A DNA stretch of 64,000 nt from Cycloclasticus sp. (GCA_002733135.1 NVUJ01000002.1:124001-188000); one strand, 5' to 3'. Shown: positions 1 through 14,329, counted from the stretch's first letter. Translations and numbers: made by a program. Notes: a model not told the origin generated them from the sequence alone.

Positions 1-2079
1 GATATTGAATCTTTAGCTGGATTACGTTCACGGCATGCTCGCTTGGAAGGTCGACTCGAATCTATTAATGTTTTACAACAAACTAATTTAGGTGATTCGC
101 GTGAGAAAGTGAGTGACTGGTTAACTCAGATGGGTTTACATGAAGCGGCTACGTTAGTTGAAAAAATTAATGTTGCGAGTGGTTGGGAGCGCGCAGTGGA
201 GATTGTGTTAGGAGCACGACTGCAAGCCATTTGTGTGGATGATGTTGACCGAGTATTAAGCCGTGTTGAGCAATTTCCTGAAGGCGAATTAATTCTATTT
301 AATGCAGGAGGTTCTGCTGTAAATGATAAAGTTTCAGACACTTCGTTGGCTAACCATGTGGCTACGGACTTTTCGTCAGTATCGATTTTGAAGAATGTGC
401 ATTTCGCGACATCAATTAAACAGGCAAGACAATTACTGTCCACTCTCGCTGAGCACGAGTCAGTCATTACTCAGGATGGCGTGTGGCTTCATTCTGATAG
501 TGTTTCGTTTAAGCATAACGATGAAAACGATAGCGTGCTAGTACTGGCCAAAGAGAAAAAAGAGTTACTTAAAACGTTACAAGAATTATCTGCTGACATT
601 TCTCAAAAAAAGCAAGCGCTAACAGTGGCACGCGTGGCGCTAACAGATTCAGAGAAGCAGGCTGATAAAGTTAGTCAGCAAGAGAGCATTTTGTTGGCGC
701 AGATGTCTGAATTAGGCATTCAGTTAAATGACAAGCAATTAAAAATAGAGCAGGCTGAGCAAAGATTAACTCAAATTATCGCCGATATCAGCCAGTGTGA
801 GTCTGATAATAAGCAGGAGACAGACAGTCTGGTTGAATGTAAAGAATTGTTGTCTCAAGCGCTAAATCAAGCGGCTCAAATTGAAATAAAACGTGAGTCG
901 CTTCAGCAGCAGCGAACTGCTAAAAAAGAATTATTAGAGGGCGCCAGAAGAGCTGCACATAGTACGCGCGAATTAACACATAGCCTGATGTTGAAGATTG
1001 AGTCCCACCGTTCTTCTCAAGCGCTTGTTACGCAAAATATACAAACTGTAAAAGAAAGAATTGTCCTCGCAAATGGAAAGGTGAAAGAGATTCAGGCGTA
1101 CATTGACAAGAGTAATGAACCATTAGATTCGCAAAAAAACGCGTTAGAAATCAGTTTAAAAAAGCATGTGGCAATCGAAGAGCAGCTTGTTAAAGCCAGG
1201 TCCGCTGCTGAAGTTACAGATCAGTTGATTAGGGAATTTGAAGCGAAGCGTCACCTAGCAGAGCAAGATGTTCAAGGAGCAAGAGAAAATATTTCATCGG
1301 CGAAGATTGACCACCAAGAAGTACTGGTGCGGAAGCAAACCTTGGTGGAGCAAATGCAAGAAACGGGCGTTGAATTAGATGAAATGCTTGTAAATTTGCC
1401 GGCAGAGGCTGAAGAGGGAGTCTGGCAGCAGAATGTTGTGAAATTAGGCGAAAAAATAAACCGTTTAGGCCCTATAAATCTGATGGCTATCGAGGAATAC
1501 GAAACACAGTCTGAAAGAAAACAGTACTTAGATAGTCAGCAATTTGATTTAACTGAAGCGCTTAAAACATTAGAATCTGCGATAGATAAAATTGATAAAG
1601 AAAGCCGGTTATTATTCAAGCAAACATTCGATAAAGTGAATGAAGGCTTTGAAAAGAGGTTCCCAAAATTATTTGGTGGCGGACATGCGTATTTGCAACA
1701 AATGGGTGACGATGTTCTTGAGTCAGGCGTGACCGTAATGGCTCGCCCCCCTGGTAAACGTAATAGTTCGATACATTTACTGTCAGGTGGTGAAAAGGCG
1801 TTAACGGCGGTGGCGCTAGTGTTTTCAATTTTCGATTTAAATCCTTCGCCGTTTTGTATGTTAGATGAGGTGGATGCACCACTTGATGAGGCGAATGTTG
1901 GTCGTTTTGGTGAATTGGTGAGAGAAATGTCTAAAAGCGTTCAGATAATTTTGATTACGCATAATAAGGCAACCATGGAAATGACCAATCAATTAGCCGG
2001 TGTAACAATGAAAGAGCCAGGCGTGTCTAGGGTGGTGACAGTTAATCTAGAGGAAGCGGCTGAGATGGCCGCCAGTTAA
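1..2079 (+). CDS. smc: Chromosome segregation protein SMC (5'-truncated by window edge; hinge, coiled coil and C-terminal ATPase head)
   Basis: Reading frame is open from base 1 (DIESLAGLRSRHARLEGRLES...), so the listed start at 43 (TTG) is internal. C-terminal signature LLSGGEKALTAVALVFSIFDLNPSPFCMLDEVDAPLDEANVGRF (ABC signature plus Walker B). Confidence 0.95.
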   Translation, partial: DIESLAGLRSRHARLEGRLESINVLQQTNLGDSREKVSDWLTQMGLHEAATLVEKINVASGWERAVEIVLGARLQAICVDDVDRVLSRVEQFPEGELILFNAGGSAVNDKVSDTSLANHVATDFSSVSILKNVHFATSIKQARQLLSTLAEHESVITQDGVWLHSDSVSFKHNDENDSVLVLAKEKKELLKTLQELSADISQKKQALTVARVALTDSEKQADKVSQQESILLAQMSELGIQLNDKQLKIEQAEQRLTQIIADISQCESDNKQETDSLVECKELLSQALNQAAQIEIKRESLQQQRTAKKELLEGARRAAHSTRELTHSLMLKIESHRSSQALVTQNIQTVKERIVLANGKVKEIQAYIDKSNEPLDSQKNALEISLKKHVAIEEQLVKARSAAEVTDQLIREFEAKRHLAEQDVQGARENISSAKIDHQEVLVRKQTLVEQMQETGVELDEMLVNLPAEAEEGVWQQNVVKLGEKINRLGPINLMAIEEYETQSERKQYLDSQQFDLTEALKTLESAIDKIDKESRLLFKQTFDKVNEGFEKRFPKLFGGGHAYLQQMGDDVLESGVTVMARPPGKRNSSIHLLSGGEKALTAVALVFSIFDLNPSPFCMLDEVDAPLDEANVGRFGELVREMSKSVQIILITHNKATMEMTNQLAGVTMKEPGVSRVVTVNLEEAAEMAAS

Positions 2080-2092
2080 ACGAACATAAGAG

Positions 2093-4803
<2,711 letters not shown>

Positions 4804-4838
4804 AAAGCTTGCCGTTAGTTTCGCAAGGCTAATTAGCA

Positions 4839-4856
4839 ATAAATAATATTATTTAT
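4839..4856. repeat. 18-bp perfect AT-only palindrome ATAAATAAT|ATTATTTAT
   Basis: Read directly in the ligA-gyrA intergenic region. Confidence 0.8.
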
Positions 4857-5035
4857 CACGCTTAAAAACATTCATCTCAAGAGGTAAACAAGGCTATCTA
4901 GAAGCGGCCTTTTTAAGGTATAATTCAGCCTTTATTGCTCATGAATTTACAGCTGGTTTTACGGCCCTATAAAAGCCGTTTATTAACTCATTCGTCGGCT
5001 TTTTAATTACTTGTTATTTGGGGAGATTCCGGCAC

Positions 5036-7627
5036 ATGGCAGAGCTCGTAAAAGAAACCATACCCGTCAATATTGAAGATGAAATGCGTCAGTCTTATTT
5101 GGACTACGCAATGAGTGTCATTGTTGGTCGGGCATTGCCAGACGTGCGTGATGGCTTAAAGCCGGTTCATCGTAGAGTGTTATATGCGATGAATGTGCTG
5201 GGTAATGATTGGAACAAGTCGTATAAAAAATCGGCGCGTATCGTCGGTGATGTGATTGGTAAATATCACCCGCACGGTGATACAGCTGTGTACGACACCA
5301 TCGTTCGCATGGCTCAGCCCTTTTCAATGCGCCATTTATTGGTGGATGGTCAGGGTAACTTTGGTTCGGTTGATGGCGATTCTGCGGCGGCGATGCGTTA
5401 TACCGAAATTAGAATGTCAAAGCTATCTCATGAGATGTTGGCAGATCTTGACAAGGAAACGGTTGATTTTAATGCCAACTACGACGAATCTGAGCATGAG
5501 CCAACTGTGTTACCTGCGCGCGTTCCATTATTGTTGATTAATGGCTCGTCAGGTATTGCTGTGGGCATGGCTACTAATATCCCGCCGCATAATTTAGCTG
5601 AAATCACGTCAGCTTGCTTACGCTTAATTGAAAACCCTGAAACATCCATTGATCAGTTGATGGAATGTATTCCGGGTCCTGATTTTCCAACAGCCGGTAT
5701 TATTAATGGCGCAGATGGTATTCGCGAGGCTTATCAAACGGGCCGAGGGAAAATTTACTTGCGTGCTAGATATCACGTTGAAGGCGAAGAAAGTTCTAAC
5801 AGCAAGTTATCTATCGTCGTCACAGAATTACCGTATCAGGTTAATAAAGCCCGCTTGCTGGAGAAAATTGCGCATTTGGTTAAAGATGCGAAATTAGAAG
5901 GCATTTCTGGTTTGCGTGACGAGTCTGATAAAGACGGCATGCGCATGGTGATTGAGCTTAAGCGTGGTGAAGTACCTGAAGTCATCATAAATAACTTATA
6001 CCAACACACGCAATTACAAAATGTGTTCGGTATTAACATGGTTGCGTTGATTGATGGCCGCCCTAAATGTTTGAATCTAAAGCAAATATTGAATGCGTTT
6101 ATTGATCACCGAAGAGAAGTGGTGACGCGTAGAACGATTTACGATCTTCGCAAAGCACGTGAACGGGCTCATAACTTAGAAGGCTTGGCTGTTGCTTTAT
6201 CGAATATTGATGAAATGATTACGATGATCAAGGCGGCCAAAACACCGGCTGAAGCTAAAGTCAGTTTATTGGCGGCATCGTGGAAGCCGGGCTTAGTTGC
6301 TGAGCTGTTATCAAAAGCAGACTCTGATCGCTCTAGGCCAGACAAGTTAGAAAATGAATATGGTTTCCTAGACGGAGCGTACCACTTATCGCCAGCGCAA
6401 GCGCAGGCAATTTTAGAGTTACGTTTGCACCGCTTGACCGGCCTTGAGCAAGATAAAATCTTGCAGGAATATAAAGACTTATTGGTTGTTATCGACGACT
6501 TGCTCGATATTCTTGGTAGTCGCGTGCGGTTGATGACGGTGATTAGTGATGAGCTTATCGCGCTGATTGAAGAATATAAAGAAGACCGCCGAACTGAAAT
6601 TGTTGATAAGTTCCTTAACTTAACCGCAGAAGATTTAATTACCGAAGAAGATATGGTGGTGACGTTATCGCATGAGGGCTATGTGAAATCTCAACCGTTA
6701 ACGTCTTATACGGCGCAACGTCGAGGCGGTAAAGGCAAAACGGCAGCCAATACAAAAGACGAAGATTTCATTGATAAGTTGTTTATCGCTAATACGCACG
6801 ACACCGTATTGTGTTTCTCAAGCAAAGGTAAAGTGTATTGGTTGCGGGTGTTTAATTTACCGGTGGCCAGCAGAATTGCCCGTGGCAAACCGATTGTTAA
6901 CTTATTGCCATTAGATAATGATGAACGCATTAACGCGATTTTACCTATTCGCGAATTCAATGAAGATGAATTTATCTTCATGGCGACTGAGGCGGGTACG
7001 GTCAAAAAGACCAACATCAAAGAATTTGAAAAACCTCGTGCTAACGGCAAAATAGCGATTGATCTACGTGATGACGATACATTAGTTGGCGTGGCGGTTA
7101 CTAACGGTCAAAAAGACGTGATGCTGTTTGCGAGTTCAGGCAAAGTAGCCAGTTTCAATGAAACAGGCGTTAGGGCGATGGGGCGGACAGCCAGTGGTGT
7201 TCGCGGTATGCGCTTAAAAGACAAAGAGCGCATTATTTCACTCATCATTTCGGAAGAAGGCACGGTGTTGACGCTGACTGAGAATGGGTACGGTAAACGT
7301 ACAAATATTGAAGAGTACCCTATTCATAAACGTGGTGGGCAGGGCGTTATTGCGATGCAAACCAGTGAACGAAACGGTGCATTGGTAGGTGCGGTATTGG
7401 TAGACGATTCAGATGAGCTGATGTTGATTACCGATGGTGGCACGTTGGTAAGAACGCGCACCAGTGAAATATCTATATTAGGCCGAAACACGCAAGGTGT
7501 ACGAGTTATTCGCCCCAGTAAAAATGAAAAAGTCATCGGTTTAGACCGAATTGCAAGCTTAGGTGACGAAGAGATGGGTGATGATGCCGATGAAGGTGAG
7601 TCACCCGATGAACAAACAACAGATTAA
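5036..7627 (+). CDS. gyrA: DNA gyrase subunit A
   Basis: [59 protein letters not shown] GyrA box; acidic tail. ATG at 5036 (MAEL) preferred over the TTG at 5018. Confidence 0.97.
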   Translation: MAELVKETIPVNIEDEMRQSYLDYAMSVIVGRALPDVRDGLKPVHRRVLYAMNVLGNDWNKSYKKSARIVGDVIGKYHPHGDTAVYDTIVRMAQPFSMRHLLVDGQGNFGSVDGDSAAAMRYTEIRMSKLSHEMLADLDKETVDFNANYDESEHEPTVLPARVPLLLINGSSGIAVGMATNIPPHNLAEITSACLRLIENPETSIDQLMECIPGPDFPTAGIINGADGIREAYQTGRGKIYLRARYHVEGEESSNSKLSIVVTELPYQVNKARLLEKIAHLVKDAKLEGISGLRDESDKDGMRMVIELKRGEVPEVIINNLYQHTQLQNVFGINMVALIDGRPKCLNLKQILNAFIDHRREVVTRRTIYDLRKARERAHNLEGLAVALSNIDEMITMIKAAKTPAEAKVSLLAASWKPGLVAELLSKADSDRSRPDKLENEYGFLDGAYHLSPAQAQAILELRLHRLTGLEQDKILQEYKDLLVVIDDLLDILGSRVRLMTVISDELIALIEEYKEDRRTEIVDKFLNLTAEDLITEEDMVVTLSHEGYVKSQPLTSYTAQRRGGKGKTAANTKDEDFIDKLFIANTHDTVLCFSSKGKVYWLRVFNLPVASRIARGKPIVNLLPLDNDERINAILPIREFNEDEFIFMATEAGTVKKTNIKEFEKPRANGKIAIDLRDDDTLVGVAVTNGQKDVMLFASSGKVASFNETGVRAMGRTASGVRGMRLKDKERIISLIISEEGTVLTLTENGYGKRTNIEEYPIHKRGGQGVIAMQTSERNGALVGAVLVDDSDELMLITDGGTLVRTRTSEISILGRNTQGVRVIRPSKNEKVIGLDRIASLGDEEMGDDADEGESPDEQTTD

Positions 7628-7646
7628 TCGTATTTAGGAGTTTTAG

Positions 7647-8729
7647 ATGTCCCGTGTTTATAATTTTAGTGCTGGCCCAGCGGCTGTGCCGCTAGAGGTT
7701 TTACAAAAAGCGCAAAGTGAAATGCTTAACTGGAATGATTCCGGTATGTCGGTGATGGAAATGAGCCATCGCGGCAAAGATTTTATTTCGATTGCAGAAA
7801 AGGCAGAAGCTGACGTTAGAGAGTTGATGGCAATACCAGATAATTACAAAGTGATGTTTTTACAAGGTGGTGCAACAACGCAATTCTCAATGGTGCCCAT
7901 GAACTTACTGCAAGGTAAAAGCAAAGCGTGTTACGTCAACACGGGTGCTTGGTCTAAAAAGGCGATTAAAGAAGCAAAAATCCATTGCGATGTTCAATTA
8001 TCAGCCAGTTCGGAAGATGATAATTTTACATCGATTCCAGCGGTAGAGAGTTGGGATATCGATTCTGATGCGGCTTATTTGCATTACACCAGTAACGAAA
8101 CGATTGGTGGCGTTGAGTTCCAAGACGTTCCTGATGTAGGTGGTTTAGATTTGGTGGCGGATATGTCATCAAATATCTTGTCTAGAGCGGTAGACGTGAG
8201 CAAATTTGGTGTGATTTATGCCGGTGGCCAAAAAAATATGGGCCCATCAGGTATTGCGCTGACTATTGTGCGCGATGATTTGATTGGCAATGTTAAAGCA
8301 GGCTCTCCAACGATGATGGATTATAAGAACCACGCGGATACGGGCTCTATGTTCAATACACCGGCAACATACAGCTGGTATTTGATGGGTTTGGTCTATG
8401 AGTGGATTAAGTCGAAAGGAGGCGTGGCAGGTATCGAAGCGCGTAATGTTCGTAAAGCAGAAAAACTATATGCAGCGATTGACGCTTCTGATTTTTATGC
8501 AAACCCAGTGCAAATTTCATCACGTTCAAGAATGAATATCCCGTTTACATTAGCTAATAGTGATTTAGAAGGCGGATTTTTAGCCGATGCAAAAGCAGCA
8601 GGTTTAGTGACATTAAAAGGACACCGTTCCGTTGGCGGTATGCGAGCCAGTGTTTATAATGCGATGCCTGAAGAAGGTGTCGATGCACTCATCAGTATGA
8701 TGGCTGAGTTCGAAAGAACAAAAACGTAA
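7647..8729 (+). CDS. serC: Phosphoserine aminotransferase
   Basis: MSRVYNFSAGPAAVPLEVLQKAQ...; AGGQKNMGPSG PLP-lysine region. Confidence 0.97.
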   Translation: MSRVYNFSAGPAAVPLEVLQKAQSEMLNWNDSGMSVMEMSHRGKDFISIAEKAEADVRELMAIPDNYKVMFLQGGATTQFSMVPMNLLQGKSKACYVNTGAWSKKAIKEAKIHCDVQLSASSEDDNFTSIPAVESWDIDSDAAYLHYTSNETIGGVEFQDVPDVGGLDLVADMSSNILSRAVDVSKFGVIYAGGQKNMGPSGIALTIVRDDLIGNVKAGSPTMMDYKNHADTGSMFNTPATYSWYLMGLVYEWIKSKGGVAGIEARNVRKAEKLYAAIDASDFYANPVQISSRSRMNIPFTLANSDLEGGFLADAKAAGLVTLKGHRSVGGMRASVYNAMPEEGVDALISMMAEFERTKT

Positions 8730-8757
8730 CAAATAGTTTAATAATCAAGGTCTTAAA

Positions 8758-9921
8758 ATGTATAAAGTTCAAACGTTAAATAACATTTCTGTAAAAGGTT
8801 TAGAGAAATTCCCAAGAGATAAATACGAAGTCGCGTCGGAGATGCAAAACCCAGATGCCTACATGCTCCGTTCATTAAAAATGCACGATATGGATATTCC
8901 AGCCAGTGTGTTGGCCGTTGGCCGTGCGGGTGCGGGTGTTAACAATATCCCTATTGATAAAATGAGCTCTTTAGGTATACCTGTTTTTAATGCACCGGGT
9001 GCCAATGCGAATGCAGTTAAAGAATTGGTTGTTACGGGCATGTTGTTGGCCTGTCGCAATATTTGCCAAGCGTGGGAATGTGCTAAAAACTTAGAAGGCG
9101 ATGACGAAGCAATTGCCAAAGAAGTTGAGCAAGTAAAGAAAAATTTCGTTGGCTTTGAGCTGCCAGGTAGGACACTAGGCGTGATTGGCTTGGGTGCAAT
9201 TGGTACATCTATCGCCAATACAGCGCAAGATTTAGGCATGGGTGTGGTAGGTTTTGACCCTGCTATTACGGTGGAGAGGGCTTGGCAGTTGTCATCGACT
9301 ATTCAGTCAGCTGCTACAGTGGATGAGCTGTTATCGAAATCAGATTTCGTGACAATTCACGTGCCATTTAACGAAGGAACTAAAAACTTAATCAATGCAA
9401 GCCGTATCGCTACAATGAACGATAACGCTGTGATCTTAAACTTTTCTAGAAATGGAATAGTTAACGATGAAGATGTCGTTGCAGCATTGGATTCTGGTAA
9501 GTTATATGCCTATATTTGTGACTTCCCGAGTAATTTATTAAAAAACCATCCGCGTGTTATTACCTTGCCTCACTTGGGTGCTTCTACAGCGGAAGCGGAA
9601 GAAAATTGCGCGATTATGATTGCCAATCAACTTAAAGAATTTTTAGAAAACGGCAACATTAAAAATTCAGTAAATTTCCCACAAGTGAAAATGCCACGTG
9701 CCGGCGGTTACCGCATGGCTATTGCTAATTCGAATGTACCAAATATGGTAGGTCAAATTTCCAGCATTCTGGCTGATACCGGTCATAACATATTGGATTT
9801 ATTAAATAAATCGCGTGGCGACTTGGCTTATACCTTGTTGGATGTTGATACTGAAATAACAGAAGACGTTGTTAATCAAATTAAGAATATTGATGGCGTG
9901 TTATCAGTTAGAACAATTTAG
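8758..9921 (+). CDS. serA: D-3-phosphoglycerate dehydrogenase (short form with C-terminal ACT domain)
   Basis: NAD-binding LGVIGLGAIGTSIANTAQDLGMGVVGFDP; AVGRAGAGVNNIP; LPHLGASTAEAEENCA; C-terminal ACT-like sequence. Confidence 0.92.
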   Translation: MYKVQTLNNISVKGLEKFPRDKYEVASEMQNPDAYMLRSLKMHDMDIPASVLAVGRAGAGVNNIPIDKMSSLGIPVFNAPGANANAVKELVVTGMLLACRNICQAWECAKNLEGDDEAIAKEVEQVKKNFVGFELPGRTLGVIGLGAIGTSIANTAQDLGMGVVGFDPAITVERAWQLSSTIQSAATVDELLSKSDFVTIHVPFNEGTKNLINASRIATMNDNAVILNFSRNGIVNDEDVVAALDSGKLYAYICDFPSNLLKNHPRVITLPHLGASTAEAEENCAIMIANQLKEFLENGNIKNSVNFPQVKMPRAGGYRMAIANSNVPNMVGQISSILADTGHNILDLLNKSRGDLAYTLLDVDTEITEDVVNQIKNIDGVLSVRTI

Positions 9922-9930
9922 GAAACCTGT

Positions 9931-11013
9931 ATGAGTGTTGATAATTCATTATCTGATTTACGAAAAGCAATTGATGAACTCGATAGTAAATTATTAACAC
10001 TTTTTAATCAGCGTGCGAATTTAGCTAAAGACGTTGCTACGGTTAAACTGCGCGAAGGCGAGGCAGTAGATTTTTACCGGCCAGACCGAGAAGCATTGGT
10101 ATTAAGACAGGTGAAAGAAAATAATCCTGGGCCACTGAATGGTGAAGACCTAGCGCGTGTCTATCGTGAATTGATGTCGGCTTGTTTAGCCGTTGAAAAA
10201 CCATTAACGATTGCTTTTTTGGGTCCTGAGGGAACCTTTACTCAAGAAGCGGCACTGAAACACTTTGGCCATGCAGTTAGCACATTAGAAACATCAACAA
10301 TCGCCGATATATTTCATGAGGTTGAAAATGGAGAAGCGCATTATGGCGTGGTACCAGTAGAAAACTCCACAGAAGGTGTTATTAGTCATACGCTTGATAT
10401 GTTTATGGCTTCTTCACTGCATATATGCGGTGAAGTGGCATTGAGAATTCACCACCACCTTTTGTCGCTATCAAGTTCTTTAAGCGACGTTAAGGTGGTT
10501 TATTCGCATCAACAATCGCTAGCGCAGTGCAGACAGTGGTTGACGACGCATTTACCTGGCGTTGAAACCATTGCGGTCAGTAGCAATGCTGAAGCGGCTC
10601 GTCTTGCCCAACAAGAAGGTGCTGCCGCCATCGCGGGAGAAGTGGCATCTGAGGTATACGAACTTAACAAATTAGCCAGTCATATTGAAGATGAGCAACA
10701 TAATACGACACGTTTTTTAGTGATTGGTAAACAGCAAGTTGGCCCTAGTGGCGATGATAAAACCAGCATGATGATTTCTACTAAAAATATTGCAGGAGCA
10801 TTACAAAGCGTTTTGGCGCCTTTTGCCTATGCCGGTATTAGTTTGAATAAGATCGAGTCGAGACCATCAAGACAAGCGGCTTGGGACTATGTGTTTTTTG
10901 TAGATATAGACGGACATAAAGACGACGAAAATGTTGCCGCAGTACTTCAAGAATTATTGCCGAATGTAAATTTATTGAAGGTTTTGGGTTCTTACCCTAG
11001 AGCGGTTATTTAA
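9931..11013 (+). CDS. pheA: Bifunctional chorismate mutase / prephenate dehydratase (P-protein)
   Basis: N-terminal AroQ mutase, then IAFLGPEGTFTQEAALKHFG, VPVENSTEGVISHTLD, ESRPSR ACT motif. Confidence 0.96.
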   Translation: MSVDNSLSDLRKAIDELDSKLLTLFNQRANLAKDVATVKLREGEAVDFYRPDREALVLRQVKENNPGPLNGEDLARVYRELMSACLAVEKPLTIAFLGPEGTFTQEAALKHFGHAVSTLETSTIADIFHEVENGEAHYGVVPVENSTEGVISHTLDMFMASSLHICGEVALRIHHHLLSLSSSLSDVKVVYSHQQSLAQCRQWLTTHLPGVETIAVSSNAEAARLAQQEGAAAIAGEVASEVYELNKLASHIEDEQHNTTRFLVIGKQQVGPSGDDKTSMMISTKNIAGALQSVLAPFAYAGISLNKIESRPSRQAAWDYVFFVDIDGHKDDENVAAVLQELLPNVNLLKVLGSYPRAVI

Positions 11014-11048
11014 ATCACTGTTAGTAAAGTAATTTCTTATTAAACATT

Positions 11049-12161
11049 ATGTCTTCAGTGAATCTTTTTTGTGATTTAGCTAATGAATCAATAAATGGCC
11101 TGTCTGTTTATCAGCCAGGTAAGCCAATTGATGAATTGCAAAGGGAGTTCGGCCTAAAGGATGTCATCAAGTTGGCATCGAATGAAAACCCACTTGGCCC
11201 AAGCAATTTTGTAAAAGACGTCATTAAACAAAACATTGATGAGCTGTCGCAGTACCCAGATGGTAATGGCTTTCATTTAAAAAACGCATTAGTTAAAAAG
11301 CTGGGTGTAACGGCTGACATGATTGCCTTAGGTAATGGTTCAAATGATATCTTGGACACTATTGCACGTGTGTTTTTAGAACGAGGCCGTGAAGCGATAT
11401 ATTCCGAACATGCTTTTGTTGTGTATTCAATGGCAACTCAGTCTGTCGGTGCGACAGCAAGGGTGTCTAAAGCTAAAGCATATGGCCACGATTTAGCTGC
11501 GATGAATGCATTGGTGAACGACAAAACGTCCGTCGTGTTCATCGCCAATCCAAACAATCCAACGGGGACGTGGTTAAAACCAAACAAACTGCTAGCGTTC
11601 ATCCAATCAGTGCCAAAACATGTGATTGTTGTGCTTGATGAAGCGTATTGCGAATATTTAGACCAAAGTGAATTGCCTAACACGGTCGAATGGCTTCAAC
11701 AGTATCAGAACTTAATTATTACCCGAACGTTTTCAAAAGCATATGGCTTGGCTGGTTTGAGAGTTGGATATGCCTTAAGTCACTCGGATATTGCAGACTT
11801 GTTAAATACAGTTAGGCAGCCATTTAACGTCAATTCATTGGGTTTGGTTGCTGCTCAAGCAGCATTGGGAGATGATGCGTACATTGAGAAAAGTAGAAAA
11901 TTAAATCAACAAGGGTTGCGACAATTAGAAGCTGGTTTTGATCGTTTAGGACTCAATTATATTCCTTCAGTGGCTAATTTCATCGCAGTTGATGTCGGTC
12001 AGAAGGCACTCGATATTTATCAAGAATTATTACGCGAAGGCGTCATTGTCCGCCCTATTGCGGCCTATAAAATGCCAAATCATTTAAGAGTGTCTGTGGG
12101 GTTGGAGAATGAAAATGATAAGTTTTTGCAAGCAGTTGCTAAGGTGCTAAGTAATGTTTAA
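11049..12161 (+). CDS. hisC: Histidinol-phosphate aminotransferase
   Basis: IKLASNENPLGPS, FIANPNNPTGTW, RTFSKAYGLAGLRVGYALS (PLP lysine). Confidence 0.94.
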   Translation: MSSVNLFCDLANESINGLSVYQPGKPIDELQREFGLKDVIKLASNENPLGPSNFVKDVIKQNIDELSQYPDGNGFHLKNALVKKLGVTADMIALGNGSNDILDTIARVFLERGREAIYSEHAFVVYSMATQSVGATARVSKAKAYGHDLAAMNALVNDKTSVVFIANPNNPTGTWLKPNKLLAFIQSVPKHVIVVLDEAYCEYLDQSELPNTVEWLQQYQNLIITRTFSKAYGLAGLRVGYALSHSDIADLLNTVRQPFNVNSLGLVAAQAALGDDAYIEKSRKLNQQGLRQLEAGFDRLGLNYIPSVANFIAVDVGQKALDIYQELLREGVIVRPIAAYKMPNHLRVSVGLENENDKFLQAVAKVLSNV

Positions 12162-13026
12162 TAAAATGTGTATTATTGGCGTTGGTTTAATTGGCGGTTC
12201 AATTGCAAGGTCTTCGCGGAACAATCAGCTATGTACTGAGATCGTGGGGGTGGGTAGGGAACAATCTAATTTACAAAAAGCAGTTGAGCTAGGTGTAATT
12301 GACCAATATGAGTTGTCCATTGAGGATGCGGCGAAAGATGCAGATATCGTCGTTATATGCTCACCTGTTGGCTCATTTGAGTCTATTTTTCAGGCTTTAA
12401 AGAAAAACTGGTCAGATGACTGTCTATACATTGACGTGGGTAGCACGAAGCAGAGTGTTATAGCGGCTTTAAAAAAAGTCTTTGGCAAAGTACCTAGTAA
12501 TTTCGTGCCAGCACACCCCATAGCGGGGTCTGAAAAAAATGGTGTCGAAGCGTCTACGGATTCATTATTTCAGGATAAAAGGGTCATCGTTACACCGGTC
12601 GAGCAAACCAACCAGTCTTCGTTAACTACCTGTTTAGCATGGTGGAAAAAAATGGGCGCGAGGGTGTCTGAAATGAGCCCAGAACACCACGATGAGGTGT
12701 TTGCTGCCACCAGTCATTTGCCACATGTATTGGCCTATTCTTTAGTCGAGTTATTGAAAAACAAACAAGATGAACGAGAAATTTTCGAATATGCGGCGGG
12801 TGGTTTTAAAGATTTTACGCGTATTGCATCAAGCGACCCGTCAATGTGGGCAGATATTTGCGTAGCAAATGGTTCGCAAATCGTCACTTTATTACAACAG
12901 CTAGAAAAGCAAAATCGCCAGATTTCAAATTTGATTGAGGCAGGTGATAAACAAGGCTTGCTTGATATTTTTGAATCTGCGCAAAAAGCGCGCGAGCATT
13001 TTTTAACCTTCAAAATAAATAGCTAA
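12154..13026 (+). CDS. tyrA: Prephenate dehydrogenase
   Basis: IIGVGLIGGSIARSSR Rossmann motif; HPIAGSEKNGVEAS; ATSHLPHVLAYSLV. Confidence 0.94.
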   Translation: MFNKMCIIGVGLIGGSIARSSRNNQLCTEIVGVGREQSNLQKAVELGVIDQYELSIEDAAKDADIVVICSPVGSFESIFQALKKNWSDDCLYIDVGSTKQSVIAALKKVFGKVPSNFVPAHPIAGSEKNGVEASTDSLFQDKRVIVTPVEQTNQSSLTTCLAWWKKMGARVSEMSPEHHDEVFAATSHLPHVLAYSLVELLKNKQDEREIFEYAAGGFKDFTRIASSDPSMWADICVANGSQIVTLLQQLEKQNRQISNLIEAGDKQGLLDIFESAQKAREHFLTFKINS

Positions 13027-13027
13027 T

Positions 13028-14329
13028 ATGAATACAATGATTTCTAGCCCCAGTACTGGGTTGAGAGGCACATTTCGTGTCCCTGGTGACAAGTCTATTT
13101 CACACCGTTCAGTGATGTTGGGTAGCTTGGCCGAAGGGGTGACAGAAGTCAGTGGTTTTCTAGAGGCGGAGGATGCACTGGCCACGTTAAAAACGTTTCA
13201 GAACATGGGTGTAAACATTGAACAATTAGGTGAAGGCCGGTTACGCGTTCACGGTGTCGGTTTGCACGGCTTAAAAAAGCCAATTAACGATTTATACGTT
13301 GGGAACTCTGGTACCTCCATGAGGTTGCTGTCAGGCATCTTGGCAGGCCAATCATTTGATAGTGTATTACAAGGTGATAGCTCGCTGAACAAGCGACCTA
13401 TGCGCAGAGTGTTAGACCCGCTGAGTTTAATGGGAGCTGAAGTTGAAAGTACTGAAGCGGGAACATCACCATTAAACATTAAAGGTCATCAGGCTTTAAA
13501 GGGCATTCGTTACCACATGCCAATGGGTAGTGCGCAGGTAAAGTCATGTTTATTATTAGCGGGGCTTTATGCAGAAGGTACAACAACAGTTGTTGAGCCG
13601 GCGGTAACACGAGATCATACGGAGCAAATGTTAAGAGGTTTTGGTTACGAGGTGGTCACAGAAGGTAATGTTGCTTCTTTAAAAGGCGGCGGAAGCCTAA
13701 AAGCTACATCGATTGATGTGCCAGCAGATATTTCTTCCGCTGCGTTCTTTCTAGTGGCGGCATCAATAACGCCGAATTCAGACATTACATTACAACACGT
13801 GGGTATTAATCCAACGCGAACAGGTGTTATCGATATCTTATTAAAAATGGGTGCTGATATTCAATTGTTAAATAAACGCGTGGTGGGTGGTGAAAGCGTT
13901 GCCGATATTCGCGTTAAAAGTTGTCAGTTGCAGGGTATTAACGTACCAGAGGAGCTAGTGGCATTGGCCATTGATGAGTTTCCTGTTTTATTTGTTGCAG
14001 CTGCTTACGCTAATGGTGCCACCGTTGTAACCGGAGCTGAAGAATTACGCGTTAAAGAAAGTGACCGAATTCAAACGATGGCCGAAGGTTTACAGTCATT
14101 AGGTGTAGACGCACAGGCAACACCGGATGGAATGATTATTAATGGTGGTTCAGTATCGGCCGGTGAGATTGAAAGCTTTGATGATCACCGTATAGCGATG
14201 GCTTTTGCAGTCGCGGGTTTACGAGCGGAAGGCAGTATTAAAGTTAATAATTGTGAAAATGTGAGTACCTCGTTTCCTGGATTTGTGGAGTTATCTTCGT
14301 CTTGTGGCTTTGACATACAAGCACTATGA
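13028..14329 (+). CDS. aroA: 3-phosphoshikimate 1-carboxyvinyltransferase (EPSP synthase)
   Basis: PGDKSISHRSVMLGSLAEG; LYVGNSGTSMRLLSG; EELRVKESDRI; FDDHRIAMAFAVAGL. Confidence 0.97.
   Translation: MNTMISSPSTGLRGTFRVPGDKSISHRSVMLGSLAEGVTEVSGFLEAEDALATLKTFQNMGVNIEQLGEGRLRVHGVGLHGLKKPINDLYVGNSGTSMRLLSGILAGQSFDSVLQGDSSLNKRPMRRVLDPLSLMGAEVESTEAGTSPLNIKGHQALKGIRYHMPMGSAQVKSCLLLAGLYAEGTTTVVEPAVTRDHTEQMLRGFGYEVVTEGNVASLKGGGSLKATSIDVPADISSAAFFLVAASITPNSDITLQHVGINPTRTGVIDILLKMGADIQLLNKRVVGGESVADIRVKSCQLQGINVPEELVALAIDEFPVLFVAAAYANGATVVTGAEELRVKESDRIQTMAEGLQSLGVDAQATPDGMIINGGSVSAGEIESFDDHRIAMAFAVAGLRAEGSIKVNNCENVSTSFPGFVELSSSCGFDIQAL

Noticed and set aside
126-467. Antisense ORFs inside core genes (e.g. 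126-467, 1616-1882, 8859-9239, 15197-15712, 45145-45672)
   Set aside because: They lie opposite clearly conserved genes with strong family signatures; composition is explained by the coding strand.
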